From Olivibacter oleidegradans (GTDB taxonomy: Bacteria > Bacteroidota > Bacteroidia > Sphingobacteriales > Sphingobacteriaceae), in NCBI RefSeq assembly GCF_042432805.1, contig NZ_JBHLWO010000002.1, positions 868,001 through 932,000 of the forward strand: a stretch of 64,000 nucleotides of DNA. The letters are read 5' to 3'. This document shows positions 53,766 to 60,511 of this stretch, one piece after another. The notes under the pieces were generated by a model. The model was not told the DNA's origin and ran no database searches. It saw only the letters and a list, made by a program, of their open reading frames with translations. The position numbers and the translations under genes were made by a program. How positions within the stretch are numbered: position 1 is the stretch's first letter; the number at the start of each line of letters is the position of its first letter.

Positions 53766-53888
53766 AAGTTGTGGTTAGATTTTAATTTTTTTGATAAAGA
53801 TAATCTATTTATCATTTTAGGCAAAGAAATTGTATCACGGATTTAAAAATACGTTAACTTTATTTTTATTTACTCCTATGTACATTAT

Positions 53889-55007
53889 ATGAAAACAGTT
53901 GTACTCCCTTTTTATGTTAAACTGGCCTGCGTCTTATTGAGTATCCTATTATTGGGCTACCTGGCGATTTTAGGACATACCATTTTGGCTCCATTGATCT
54001 TTGGATTTTTATGCTCGGTTTTGCTGTTGCCGCTGGCTAATCTTCTGGAACGCAATTTTCAAATGCCTCGTTCCGTATCTTCGTTGTTATCATCCATTGC
54101 GCTGGTCATACTCATTGGTGCGGTGTTCACCTTGTTAGGTACTCAGCTTTCGTCTTTGGCAAATGATTGGCCGGCTTTTAAGCAACAGCTCTTGAAATCA
54201 GCAGCTGACCTGCAGTTTTGGATTTCCGATACCTTTCATGTAAACAACAAAGCACAGATTGACTATATCAATCAAGCTGCTTCAAAATCACTTAGTACCG
54301 GGACTACCTTGTTGAGCAAAACATTGATGTCCTTATCGTCACTGTTTTTACTGTTGCTATTCTCTTTTCTTTATACGTTTTTTATTCTTTTTCATAGAAG
54401 GTTGATTGTTAGGTTTTTAGTGAATTCATTTAAAGAAAATCATAGCCCTGTTGTGTATGAAATTGTCTACCAGATCCAGTATATTATAAAACGTTATGTC
54501 GTGGGACTTTTTTTACAAATGCTGATAGTCACTATTCTGGCGTGCTTGGCATTTTACTTTATTGGCGTAAAGTACAGCTTCCTCCTAGGGTTGATTACAG
54601 GCATTTTCAATATTATTCCTTATGTGGGGATTTTTACCGCCTTAGTGATCACGGTTCTAATCACTTTTGCTACCTCGACAGCAACGAATGTCCTTTTTGT
54701 TGTGATTGCATTGGTCGTTATTCATGCAGTAGATGGAAATTACATTATGCCGAAAATCGTTGGCTCGAAAGTGCAAATTAATACCTTGATTGCCCTAATT
54801 GGTCTCGTGCTGGGCGAAATGCTTTGGGGAATTACCGGGATGTTTTTATCAATACCCATCATTGCCATTATGAAAGTGGTTTTTGATAGAATACCGGAGC
54901 TTAAGCCTTGGGGCATGTTGTTAGGAGACGAAAGCAGTGAAGAAGGTAGTTATATGAAGATCCCCAAGCGAACACGAAAGCAAAAAATAGAGAATCTGTT
55001 AGATTGA
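53889..55007 (+). CDS. AI-2E family (UPF0118) membrane permease
   Basis: The 372-residue protein has about seven membrane segments and the PF01594 signature: GLFLQMLIVTILACLAFYFIGVKYSFLLGLITGIFNIIPYVG, GNYIMPKIVGSKVQINTLIALIGLVLGEMLWGITGMFLSIP. Some family members export AI-2 or act as Na+/Li+ antiporters; the substrate here is unknown. It starts divergently from the fucosidases and ends about 95 bp before an aldo/keto reductase. Confidence 0.9.
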   Translation: MKTVVLPFYVKLACVLLSILLLGYLAILGHTILAPLIFGFLCSVLLLPLANLLERNFQMPRSVSSLLSSIALVILIGAVFTLLGTQLSSLANDWPAFKQQLLKSAADLQFWISDTFHVNNKAQIDYINQAASKSLSTGTTLLSKTLMSLSSLFLLLLFSFLYTFFILFHRRLIVRFLVNSFKENHSPVVYEIVYQIQYIIKRYVVGLFLQMLIVTILACLAFYFIGVKYSFLLGLITGIFNIIPYVGIFTALVITVLITFATSTATNVLFVVIALVVIHAVDGNYIMPKIVGSKVQINTLIALIGLVLGEMLWGITGMFLSIPIIAIMKVVFDRIPELKPWGMLLGDESSEEGSYMKIPKRTRKQKIENLLD

Positions 55008-55102
55008 GTAAATGGGATGTCATATTTGGCGTCGTGTAGACAAGATTTAAAACTTATCCCGTCAGTTACCGTTTATTGTTAGTAACAAATAAATTTACGT
55101 AA

Positions 55103-56056
55103 ATGGCACATAAAAGGAAGTTAGGTTTAACAGCGTTAGAGGTTTCCCCTATTGCTTTTGGAGGTAATGTTTTTGGATGGACTTTAGATGAAACAGCATC
55201 TTTTCAGTTATTGGATGCATTGATAGATGGCGGCTATAATTTTATAGACACTGCCGATGTATATTCCAAATGGGTTCCGGGAAATAAAGGTGGCGAATCA
55301 GAGACGATTATTGGGAATTGGTTATCGAAACGGGGAAAACGCGATGATGTAGTGATTGCTACCAAGTTAGGTGCTGAGATGGATAAAGACAGAAAGGGGC
55401 TAAAAGCCGCTTATGTAAAAGAAGCGGTAGAGGCTTCGTTGAAAAGACTAAAAACGGATTATATTGATCTCTATCAAACCCATTATGACGATGAGGCGAC
55501 GCCTGTTGAAGAAACTATGGAGGCGCTAAATACCCTTATTGAAGAGGGTAAAGTACGCTATATCGGCGCCTCTAATTTCAAGGCTGCACGTATTGCTGCT
55601 TCGAACGAATTTGCAAGAAAAAACAATTTGCAGCCTTATGTCAGCATCCAACCCCTTTATAATCTATACGACCGGCAGACGTTTGAGACGGAGTATCTTT
55701 CGTTGGTACAGGATCAAAATCTGGCCGTGCTAAATTATTATGCATTGGCTAGTGGCTTTCTTACCGGCAAGTATCGAACGGAAGCTGATTTAGGCAAAAG
55801 CCAGCGAGGTGAAACGGTAAAACAATACTTGAATGAACGCGGTGAAAGAATTCTGGTTGCCTTGGAAGAAATCGCCGCCAATAAAAGTGCAACGAAGGCG
55901 CAAATAGCCATTGCCTGGTTGCTCCATAAACCTTTTATTACCGCGCCTATTGCCAGCGCAACCAATGAGAAACAGCTGCATGATTTAATTACGTCGGCAG
56001 ACATCGCACTGAGTTCGGAGGAAATAAAAATATTGGATAACGCAAGTAGTTATTAG
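55103..56056 (+). CDS. Aldo/keto reductase
   Basis: The 317-residue protein has a full AKR barrel: NFIDTADVYSKW (catalytic Asp and Tyr), VVIATKLGAEM (Lys), DLYQTHYDDEATPVEETMEALNTLIEEGKVRYIGASNF (His and cofactor loop), and the C-terminal NADPH region APIASATNEKQLHDLI. It reduces aldehydes or ketones with NADPH. The substrate is unknown. Confidence 0.93.
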   Translation: MAHKRKLGLTALEVSPIAFGGNVFGWTLDETASFQLLDALIDGGYNFIDTADVYSKWVPGNKGGESETIIGNWLSKRGKRDDVVIATKLGAEMDKDRKGLKAAYVKEAVEASLKRLKTDYIDLYQTHYDDEATPVEETMEALNTLIEEGKVRYIGASNFKAARIAASNEFARKNNLQPYVSIQPLYNLYDRQTFETEYLSLVQDQNLAVLNYYALASGFLTGKYRTEADLGKSQRGETVKQYLNERGERILVALEEIAANKSATKAQIAIAWLLHKPFITAPIASATNEKQLHDLITSADIALSSEEIKILDNASSY

Positions 56057-56190
56057 GGAGCAGTTAGCAGGGAGTAGTTATTAGGGAGTAGTTAGCAGGG
56101 AGTAGTTATTAGGGAGTAGTTAATAGGGAGTAGTTATTAGGGAGTAGTTAATAGGGAGTAGTTATTAGGGAAATAGTTAATAGGGAGAAC
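56057..56190 (+). repeat. Tandem repeat of a 14-bp unit
   Basis: Immediately after the aldo/keto reductase stop there are about nine consecutive copies of AGGGAGTAGTTANN (variable end TT, GC or AT). One copy carries an AA insertion. The unit is the most regular of all repeats in the window. Confidence 0.9.
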
Positions 56191-56214
56191 TTTTTTCTTA
56201 TCTGTTACCTAGCC

Positions 56215-56301
56215 TTTAACTAGTTCCCTAGCTCCAACTCACCGGTTCACTGTTCCCTACTCACTGTTCCCTTGTTCCCTATTAACCGGTTCACTGTTCC
56301 C
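56215..56301 (-). repeat. Inverted copies of the AGGGA-type words
   Basis: GTTCCCTAGCTCC, TGTTCCCTACTCAC, TGTTCCCTTG and TTCCCTATTAACCGG words (56222-56301) are reverse-complement relatives of the preceding tandem array and reach the mqnA stop. A long imperfect hairpin between the two blocks is possible. Confidence 0.7.
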
Positions 56302-57021
56302 TTAAAGTGCTTGAATGTACTGATGAAACAATTGAATCGCTTCTCTTTTTTTATCAGTAAGCGCAAAGTCGATAGCGTGATTAAGGTAATGAGCGATATC
56401 AAAATCGTCCCTTTTAGGCAAGTTGTCGATAACCTTATCTCGATTATCCAATCCGAATTTCATTGATTTATTGAAAAGTTCAATAAAACTGCTCGGTAAA
56501 GATTTGTTAGCGGCCCATACGGCGAAAGCAAAAGGTAAACCCGTAAAGTTCATCCACTCAGCTCCCATATCATAAACAAAAGGAAAGCTTTCCTTTTTTC
56601 CAAACGTCCGATCACCTATTTCGACGAATGCATCGGCATTTTGGTCTTCCGTAAGTTCAACCGGTTGTTTCCAGTAATTTTTTAACAGTACGCGAGCAAG
56701 GTTGTTAGAAGTGCGTGACTGCTTATCAAGTCGTAGCGTTTTTATTTCGTGAACCGGTTTGTTGCTAAAAATAAATACTGAATTAACTGCGCCGGTAGCG
56801 CCGATACAATAGTCTGAAATAATTTCATATTTCGGTATCTGCAATAGAGCGGCTACCGGTACCAAGCCTACGTCCACCTGACAATCAATTAGCTTTTGTG
56901 CGCAGGTACTTGGTATATCCAAGCTTAATTCTATTTCATCAATCAGTGGGGTGTTTTTTATACCATAGATAAATGGAGTCGTATTTGTATAGGATACGGC
57001 TGATACTTTAATTTTGTTCAT
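56302..57021 (-). CDS. mqnA: Chorismate dehydratase (menaquinone biosynthesis, futalosine pathway)
   Basis: The 239-residue protein of the MqnA/MqnD periplasmic-binding-protein fold shows VSAVSYTNTTPFIYGI, CQVDVGLVPVAALLQIPKYEIISDYCIGATGAVNSVFIFS, SRTSNNLARVLLKNYW and FVYDMGAEWMNFTGLPFAFAVWAANK. MqnA converts chorismate to 3-enolpyruvyl-benzoate. The same pathway is represented by mqnE 1 kb upstream on the same strand. It starts 16 bp after the histidine phosphatase gene. Confidence 0.9.
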   Translation of the reverse strand: MNKIKVSAVSYTNTTPFIYGIKNTPLIDEIELSLDIPSTCAQKLIDCQVDVGLVPVAALLQIPKYEIISDYCIGATGAVNSVFIFSNKPVHEIKTLRLDKQSRTSNNLARVLLKNYWKQPVELTEDQNADAFVEIGDRTFGKKESFPFVYDMGAEWMNFTGLPFAFAVWAANKSLPSSFIELFNKSMKFGLDNRDKVIDNLPKRDDFDIAHYLNHAIDFALTDKKREAIQLFHQYIQAL

Positions 57022-57037
57022 GTGTTAATATAAAATG

Positions 57038-57667
57038 CTATTCGACGTCCTGAAGCTGTGCTAAATGGTTTATGTTGTAATGATCTTCAATCGTAAAGGT
57101 ACCCTCATTATAGGAAACTAAATATAGAGCCGTATTCATATGAGGAAAGTCGTCCATTTGAGATAAAGGTTTGTTTATCAGTAAGCAAAGTAGAATACGC
57201 ATCGCGCGACCGTGCATACAGATAAGCACATTGCGTTCATCGGGTTGGGAGGTGATATAATCCATAGCCTTTTTTTGCCTTTCCTGTACTTGATTAGGAC
57301 TTTCGCCTCCTTCTATGGCGATATCTAATTTCCCTTCGCTCCATTGCTGCGTAATCGAGTTGAAACCTGTGATAATGTTAGTGGATTGCTCTTTACCTTC
57401 GTAAATTCCCCAACTAATTTCATCCAGTCCTTCGAGCTGTTCCCAAGGAATACCTTGATTAATAAAATTAGCGACTGTTTGATGGGTTCGGATTAGGGTA
57501 GAGGTATATATTTTATCAAATTTTATTGCTTGGTAAGCTTCATAGAAAGCCTGCGCCTGTTGATTTCCCAGGTCATTTAACGGTGTGTTGACACCCCTGC
57601 CCTGTACTATTCCCTGTTTGTTTAAATCGGTTTCTCCGTGTCTGATTATATAGAATAATTTTTTCAT
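57038..57667 (-). CDS. Histidine phosphatase family protein
   Basis: The 209-residue protein has the RHGE motif (FYIIRHGETDLN, catalytic His), YTSTLIRTHQTV, the acidic site in ISWGIYEGK, and NVLICMHGRAMRILLCLLI with the second His. It belongs to the phosphoglycerate-mutase-like superfamily. The substrate is unknown. It lies between mqnE and mqnA on the same strand, 16 bp from mqnA, so a role in menaquinone synthesis is possible but only positional. Confidence 0.88.
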   Translation of the reverse strand: MKKLFYIIRHGETDLNKQGIVQGRGVNTPLNDLGNQQAQAFYEAYQAIKFDKIYTSTLIRTHQTVANFINQGIPWEQLEGLDEISWGIYEGKEQSTNIITGFNSITQQWSEGKLDIAIEGGESPNQVQERQKKAMDYITSQPDERNVLICMHGRAMRILLCLLINKPLSQMDDFPHMNTALYLVSYNEGTFTIEDHYNINHLAQLQDVE

Positions 57668-57814
57668 TAAAATGATTTGTTCTTTATCGGTGATGAAGCT
57701 TGCATAAATTATTCATTTTTCTTCGGTATATGGCAATTTATGCAGGTTTCATTCAAGTAATTTGTTCTTTAGTAGTTCAGGATAAAAGTATCAAGACATC
57801 ATCCAAGCCTGATT

Positions 57815-57945
57815 ATGGAGTAGTGAGCAAGTCTAGCGTCCCATTCCCTTACTCCCCAAGTCCAGTGATCTTGGGAACCGGTTAGCCATGAACAAGTCTA
57901 GCACCCCGTTGCCTTACTCCCTATTCACTTGTTCCCTATTCCCTA
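57815..57945. repeat. Word-repeat block upstream of the histidine phosphatase gene
   Basis: GAGTAGTGAGCAAGTCTAGC (57818-57837) and GAACAAGTCTAGCACCCCGT (57889-57908) are near-copies, each followed by a CCCTTACTCCC-type word, with ACTTGTTCCCTATTCCC (57927-57943) joining the mqnE stop. The pairs form a two-copy tandem of about 70 bp. Confidence 0.6.
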
Positions 57946-59139
57946 ATTCAACACCGGCAAGCTGTAATAGCTTTTTTTAGGATTGCTTTCTTCGAACTGA
58001 TAATCCTGATAATCCGTAACCACATTATATAAGGTGTCACGTTCAATCGGATGCCGTCCTACCTGCTTGATCAGCTCAACCAGTTGCTGCGTACTCATGG
58101 CTGGATTTTGCTCTTCAGCTCCTGCCATTGAATAGATTTTGGTAGTATCATCTAAGGTGCCATCTATGTCGTCCACACCAAAGCTCAAAGACAGCTGCGC
58201 TGTATCTCTACTGATCATAGCCCAGTATGCCTTTATATGCTGAAAGTTGTCGAGGTAAATGCGTGCTATCGCATAATTTCTCAAATCTTCGATGACCGAA
58301 GATTCAGGAATGTGCGACATTTGATTGTCTTTGTTTCTAAACTTGAGGGGGATAAATGTTTGAAATCCGCCTGTTTTGTCTTGCAACTGACGCAGTTGCT
58401 CCATATGATCAACGCGGTGATGAAATGCTTCTATATGGCCATAAAGCATCGTTGCATTTGAATACATGCCCAGTTTGTGCCACTCCTCATGAATGGCCAA
58501 CCATTGTTCTGCATTACATTTATCCTTAGCGATCTGGTCTCGTATCTCCGGATGGAAAATTTCCGCTCCGCCGCCCGGCATGGACTCCAATCCCGCCTCC
58601 TTCATCATGCGCATACCCGTAGCGTAATCTACTTTTGCCTTCTTAAAAATATAATGATATTCAACCGGTGTCAATGCCTTGACGTGAAGTTGTGGGCGAT
58701 GTTTTTTTATAGCAGAAAACAAATCCATATAAAACTGCATATTGTATTGCGGGAGCACCCCTCCCACTATATGGACTTCTGTAACCGGTTCATTATCATA
58801 TTTTTTGATGGTTGACAGCATGTCTTCCATGCTTGCTTCCCATCCTTCTGACCGCTCTTTAATTAAACGCGAATAGGAACAGAACTTACAGTCATACACG
58901 CATAAGTTGGTCGGTTCTATATGGAAATTCCGGTTGAAATAGGTGTAGTTGCCATTTTTTTTCTCCCGAATATAATTTGCTAATACGCCTAAATAGCCTA
59001 ATTCGCCTTTCTCGTAAAGTACTACCCCTTCTTCGAAGCTTATGCGCTCATTGTTAAGAACTTTTAATGCTATTTCTTTTAATTCTGCATCTAAATGGGG
59101 ATCATCGATGACCAGCTGTAACCTATTATCTGCTTCCAT
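57943..59139 (-). CDS. mqnE: Aminofutalosine synthase (radical SAM)
   Basis: From the ATG at 59139 the protein has 398 residues. A radical-SAM cluster site CVYDCKFC (C80, C84, C87) is followed by EVHIVGGVLPQYNMQFYMDLFSAI, KALTPVEYHYIFKKA, GLESMPGGGAEIFHPEIRDQIAKDKC and GKFRNKD-type FIPLKFRNKDNQMSHI. It makes aminofutalosine from 3-enolpyruvyl-benzoate and SAM. The upstream TTG at 59160 is in frame, but the promoter at 59158-59189 overlaps it, so 59139 was chosen. Its paralogue MqnC is the main alternative, but the N-terminus fits MqnE. Confidence 0.92.
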   Translation of the reverse strand: MEADNRLQLVIDDPHLDAELKEIALKVLNNERISFEEGVVLYEKGELGYLGVLANYIREKKNGNYTYFNRNFHIEPTNLCVYDCKFCSYSRLIKERSEGWEASMEDMLSTIKKYDNEPVTEVHIVGGVLPQYNMQFYMDLFSAIKKHRPQLHVKALTPVEYHYIFKKAKVDYATGMRMMKEAGLESMPGGGAEIFHPEIRDQIAKDKCNAEQWLAIHEEWHKLGMYSNATMLYGHIEAFHHRVDHMEQLRQLQDKTGGFQTFIPLKFRNKDNQMSHIPESSVIEDLRNYAIARIYLDNFQHIKAYWAMISRDTAQLSLSFGVDDIDGTLDDTTKIYSMAGAEEQNPAMSTQQLVELIKQVGRHPIERDTLYNVVTDYQDYQFEESNPKKSYYSLPVLN

Positions 59140-59157
59140 ACACAAATATCTTACCGA

Positions 59158-59189
59158 CAAACTTAGATAAACTTGGCTGGATATGCAAA
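59158..59189 (-). promoter_or_regulatory. Bacteroidota-type promoter for mqnE
   Basis: On the minus strand, TTTG (59186-59189) and TAAGTTTG (59158-59165) are separated by 20 nt, matching the consensus. Transcription would start about 10 nt before the ATG at 59139. Confidence 0.7.
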
Positions 59190-59214
59190 CATGTAACCGT
59201 CTCGTTAAAGTAAG

Positions 59215-59285
59215 ATTTACGGGCTGTAGGCTTTCCGCGGTAAGCGGTAGGCACGTATTACGTATAACTTACGACTTAAAACTCG
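59215..59285. repeat. Intergenic word-repeat block
   Basis: GGCTGTAGGCTTTCCGCGGT, AAGCGGTAGGC and TAACTTACGACTTAAAAC are relatives of the AAGCTTA/GCTTACGG word family. Confidence 0.5.
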
Positions 59286-59311
59286 CCTCAAACAATTTTA
59301 AAACTCACTTG

Positions 59312-59343
59312 TTTGTTTTATTGGAAAGATTGAGGTAGCTTTA
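59312..59343 (+). promoter_or_regulatory. Near-consensus promoter for the GNAT gene
   Basis: TTTG (59312-59315) and TAGCTTTA (59336-59343) are 20 nt apart. Only the last base of the -7 element differs from consensus. The ATG is about 46 nt downstream. Confidence 0.45.
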
Positions 59344-59389
59344 AATCAACAAATAACAACCTCCGTTTTTTGTTCTAATTTCTTGAGTT

Positions 59390-59932
59390 ATGGATACATT
59401 AAAGGTAGAGCCCATTGTTTTGCGTAAACTAACCATTGAAGACGCGGAAATCTTCGACAATGTCTATACGAGACCGGACCTGTTCTGGAAAATCAATATC
59501 AATGATGAAGTTGGTGATGAGACGGTCGAAGAGTTTACTAAAAGAATGCTTTGGTTATGTAAGTACATTTATACGATTCGGTTGAAAAATGAACCGGAAA
59601 AGGTAATCGGCTGTTGTGTGTTGTATAACTGGAATAAAAAGAAAAAAGACATTTTTTTCGGAGGTTCTCTATTACCGGAATATTGGGGAAAAGGAATTAT
59701 GCCTGCTGCTTTCAATCAAATGATCGAGATGGCGAAATATTGTTTGGGCGCTTCCTTTATAAAAATATGCATTAATGAGGATAATCAGCCGGCTACTCGA
59801 ATGGTAGAGAAGCTAGGTTTTTTTAACGCATTAAAAGAGGAAGAATTTGTAACCTATACCCGTCCCATCGATCTACCGGCCTCTACGGCTAAGTTGATTC
59901 ATAAGGATAAGGGATTTCAGCAAGCAATTTAA
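59390..59932 (+). CDS. GNAT family N-acetyltransferase (RimJ/RimL-like)
   Basis: The 180-residue protein has the GNAT layout VLRKLTIEDAEIFDNVYTRPDL, KVIGCCVLYNWNKKKKDIFFGGSLLPEYWGKGIMPAAFNQMIEMA (acetyl-CoA binding G-K-G-x-M/A loop) and IKICINEDNQPATRMVEKLGF. It transfers acetyl groups to an unknown amine. It stands alone with its own near-consensus promoter. Confidence 0.9.
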   Translation: MDTLKVEPIVLRKLTIEDAEIFDNVYTRPDLFWKININDEVGDETVEEFTKRMLWLCKYIYTIRLKNEPEKVIGCCVLYNWNKKKKDIFFGGSLLPEYWGKGIMPAAFNQMIEMAKYCLGASFIKICINEDNQPATRMVEKLGFFNALKEEEFVTYTRPIDLPASTAKLIHKDKGFQQAI

Positions 59933-59934
59933 TG

Positions 59935-60070
59935 TGAGTGATGCCTGCCTTCCTGTAGGCAGGAATTTTGAATGATGAACGAGTAGTGGCGGTAGCACCT
60001 ACCGACAGGCAGGCTTTTGAATTTTTACCATCCCTACGGCAGTCAGGCTTTTGAATTTTTACTTTTTACT
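59935..60070. repeat. Intergenic word-repeat block with palindromic CCTGCC words
   Basis: GCCTGCCTTCCTGTAGGCAGG (59943-59963) is a palindrome. Then TTTTGAAT words alternate with CACCTACCGACAGGCAGGC (59997-60015) and TACGGCAGTCAGGC (60031-60044), ending with TTTTGAATTTTTACTTTTT copies (60016-60034, 60047-60069). They lie directly before the metY promoter. Confidence 0.7.
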
Positions 60071-60099
60071 TTTGAATTTTAAAATAAAATGTATATTTG
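60071..60099 (+). promoter_or_regulatory. Promoter of the metY-metX-hom unit
   Basis: TTTG (60071-60074) and TATATTTG (60092-60099) with a 17-nt spacer match the Bacteroidota consensus. A start of transcription near 60105 would leave about 45 nt before the riboswitch P1 helix. Confidence 0.7.
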
Positions 60100-60143
60100 C
60101 GCCATACATTCAACAATGTATTGATCAATTCCTCTTTAAAAGA

Positions 60144-60265
60144 GTCTTGATTTATAAAGAAGTGGCGAGAGACCGGCTCTAAGACCCACTGGCAACCATC
60201 CGAAGCGTTCGGAAAAGGTGCCAAATCCTGTCCCAGATAAATGGGAGCATATAAATGAATAAGAC
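60144..60265 (+). promoter_or_regulatory. SAM-I (S-box) riboswitch
   Basis: The aptamer core is visible: AGTGGCGAGAGACCGG, then ACCCACTGGCAACCATCC (GGCAACC kink-turn side), AAAAGGTGCCAAATCCTG (conserved GGTGCCAAATCC) and a CCCAGATAAATGGGA stem. P1 is ATTTATA (60150-60156) with TATAAAT (60250-60256); five further pairs, GTCTT (60144-60148) with AAGAC (60261-60265), can extend it. S-box riboswitches bind S-adenosylmethionine and usually repress methionine genes. The ATG of a small reading frame lies inside the P1 3' strand. Confidence 0.92.
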
Positions 60266-60404
60266 AATGAAATCGCATTCAACTATCAGCACATTCAAGT
60301 CCGGTGCAGTACTTTACCGGCAATCATTCGATCATACCTTCACTGGCAAAAAGCAGTCTTTTTCTTATATACATTGCTCTTGCATGTATATGTGCTGTTG
60401 TTAA
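60255..60404 (+). CDS. Cys/Met-rich leader peptide (49 codons) between riboswitch and metY
   Basis: ATG at 60255 opens a frame encoding MNKTMKSHSTISTFKSGAVL (residues 1-20), a middle part with DHTFTGKKQSFSYIH, and ending CSCMYMCCC before a TAA at 60402-60404. Five of the last nine residues are Cys and two are Met, which is unlikely by chance just before a sulfur-amino-acid operon. Its start codon lies in the riboswitch P1 helix, and its stop falls in the first arm of a hairpin (60400-60423). It might be an attenuator leader or a genuine small protein. I know of no named family. Coding is inferred from composition and position only. Confidence 0.5.
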   Translation: MNKTMKSHSTISTFKSGAVLYRQSFDHTFTGKKQSFSYIHCSCMYMCCC

Positions 60405-60423
60405 AAAGAACACTCTTTTTAAC
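60348..60423 (+). promoter_or_regulatory. Mutually exclusive A/U hairpins in the metY leader
   Basis: Segments 1 AAAAAG (60348-60353), 2 CTTTTT (60358-60363), 3 AAAAAG (60403-60408, within GTTAAAAAG) and 4 CTTTTT (60415-60420, within CTTTTTAAC) can form stems 1:2, 2:3 or 3:4. Stem 3:4 has nine perfect pairs around a 6-nt loop. A further stem, ATATACAT (60367-60374) with ATGTATAT (60384-60391), lies between them. No T-tract follows stem 3:4, so termination is not certain. Confidence 0.45.
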
Positions 60424-60511
60424 CGATGCTAAACATACATCGTTTGATGTATTGTATGTGCATACGTCTACACTAATAAACAAACGATTAAACACTTTAA
60501 AGAAGAATCCA

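Noticed and set aside
58477..58815. A 112-codon frame on the plus strand within mqnE
   Set aside because: It is antisense to the strongly conserved radical-SAM gene and has no recognisable features.
421..60070. Interpretation of the word repeats as a CRISPR array or mobile element
   Set aside because: Spacing is irregular, copies are degenerate, and no cas gene, transposase or target-site duplication is present.
60374..60511. N-terminal extension of the metY frame by 46 residues
   Set aside because: It overlaps the leader hairpins and has no similarity to the MetY family, which starts at MSAKNLKF.
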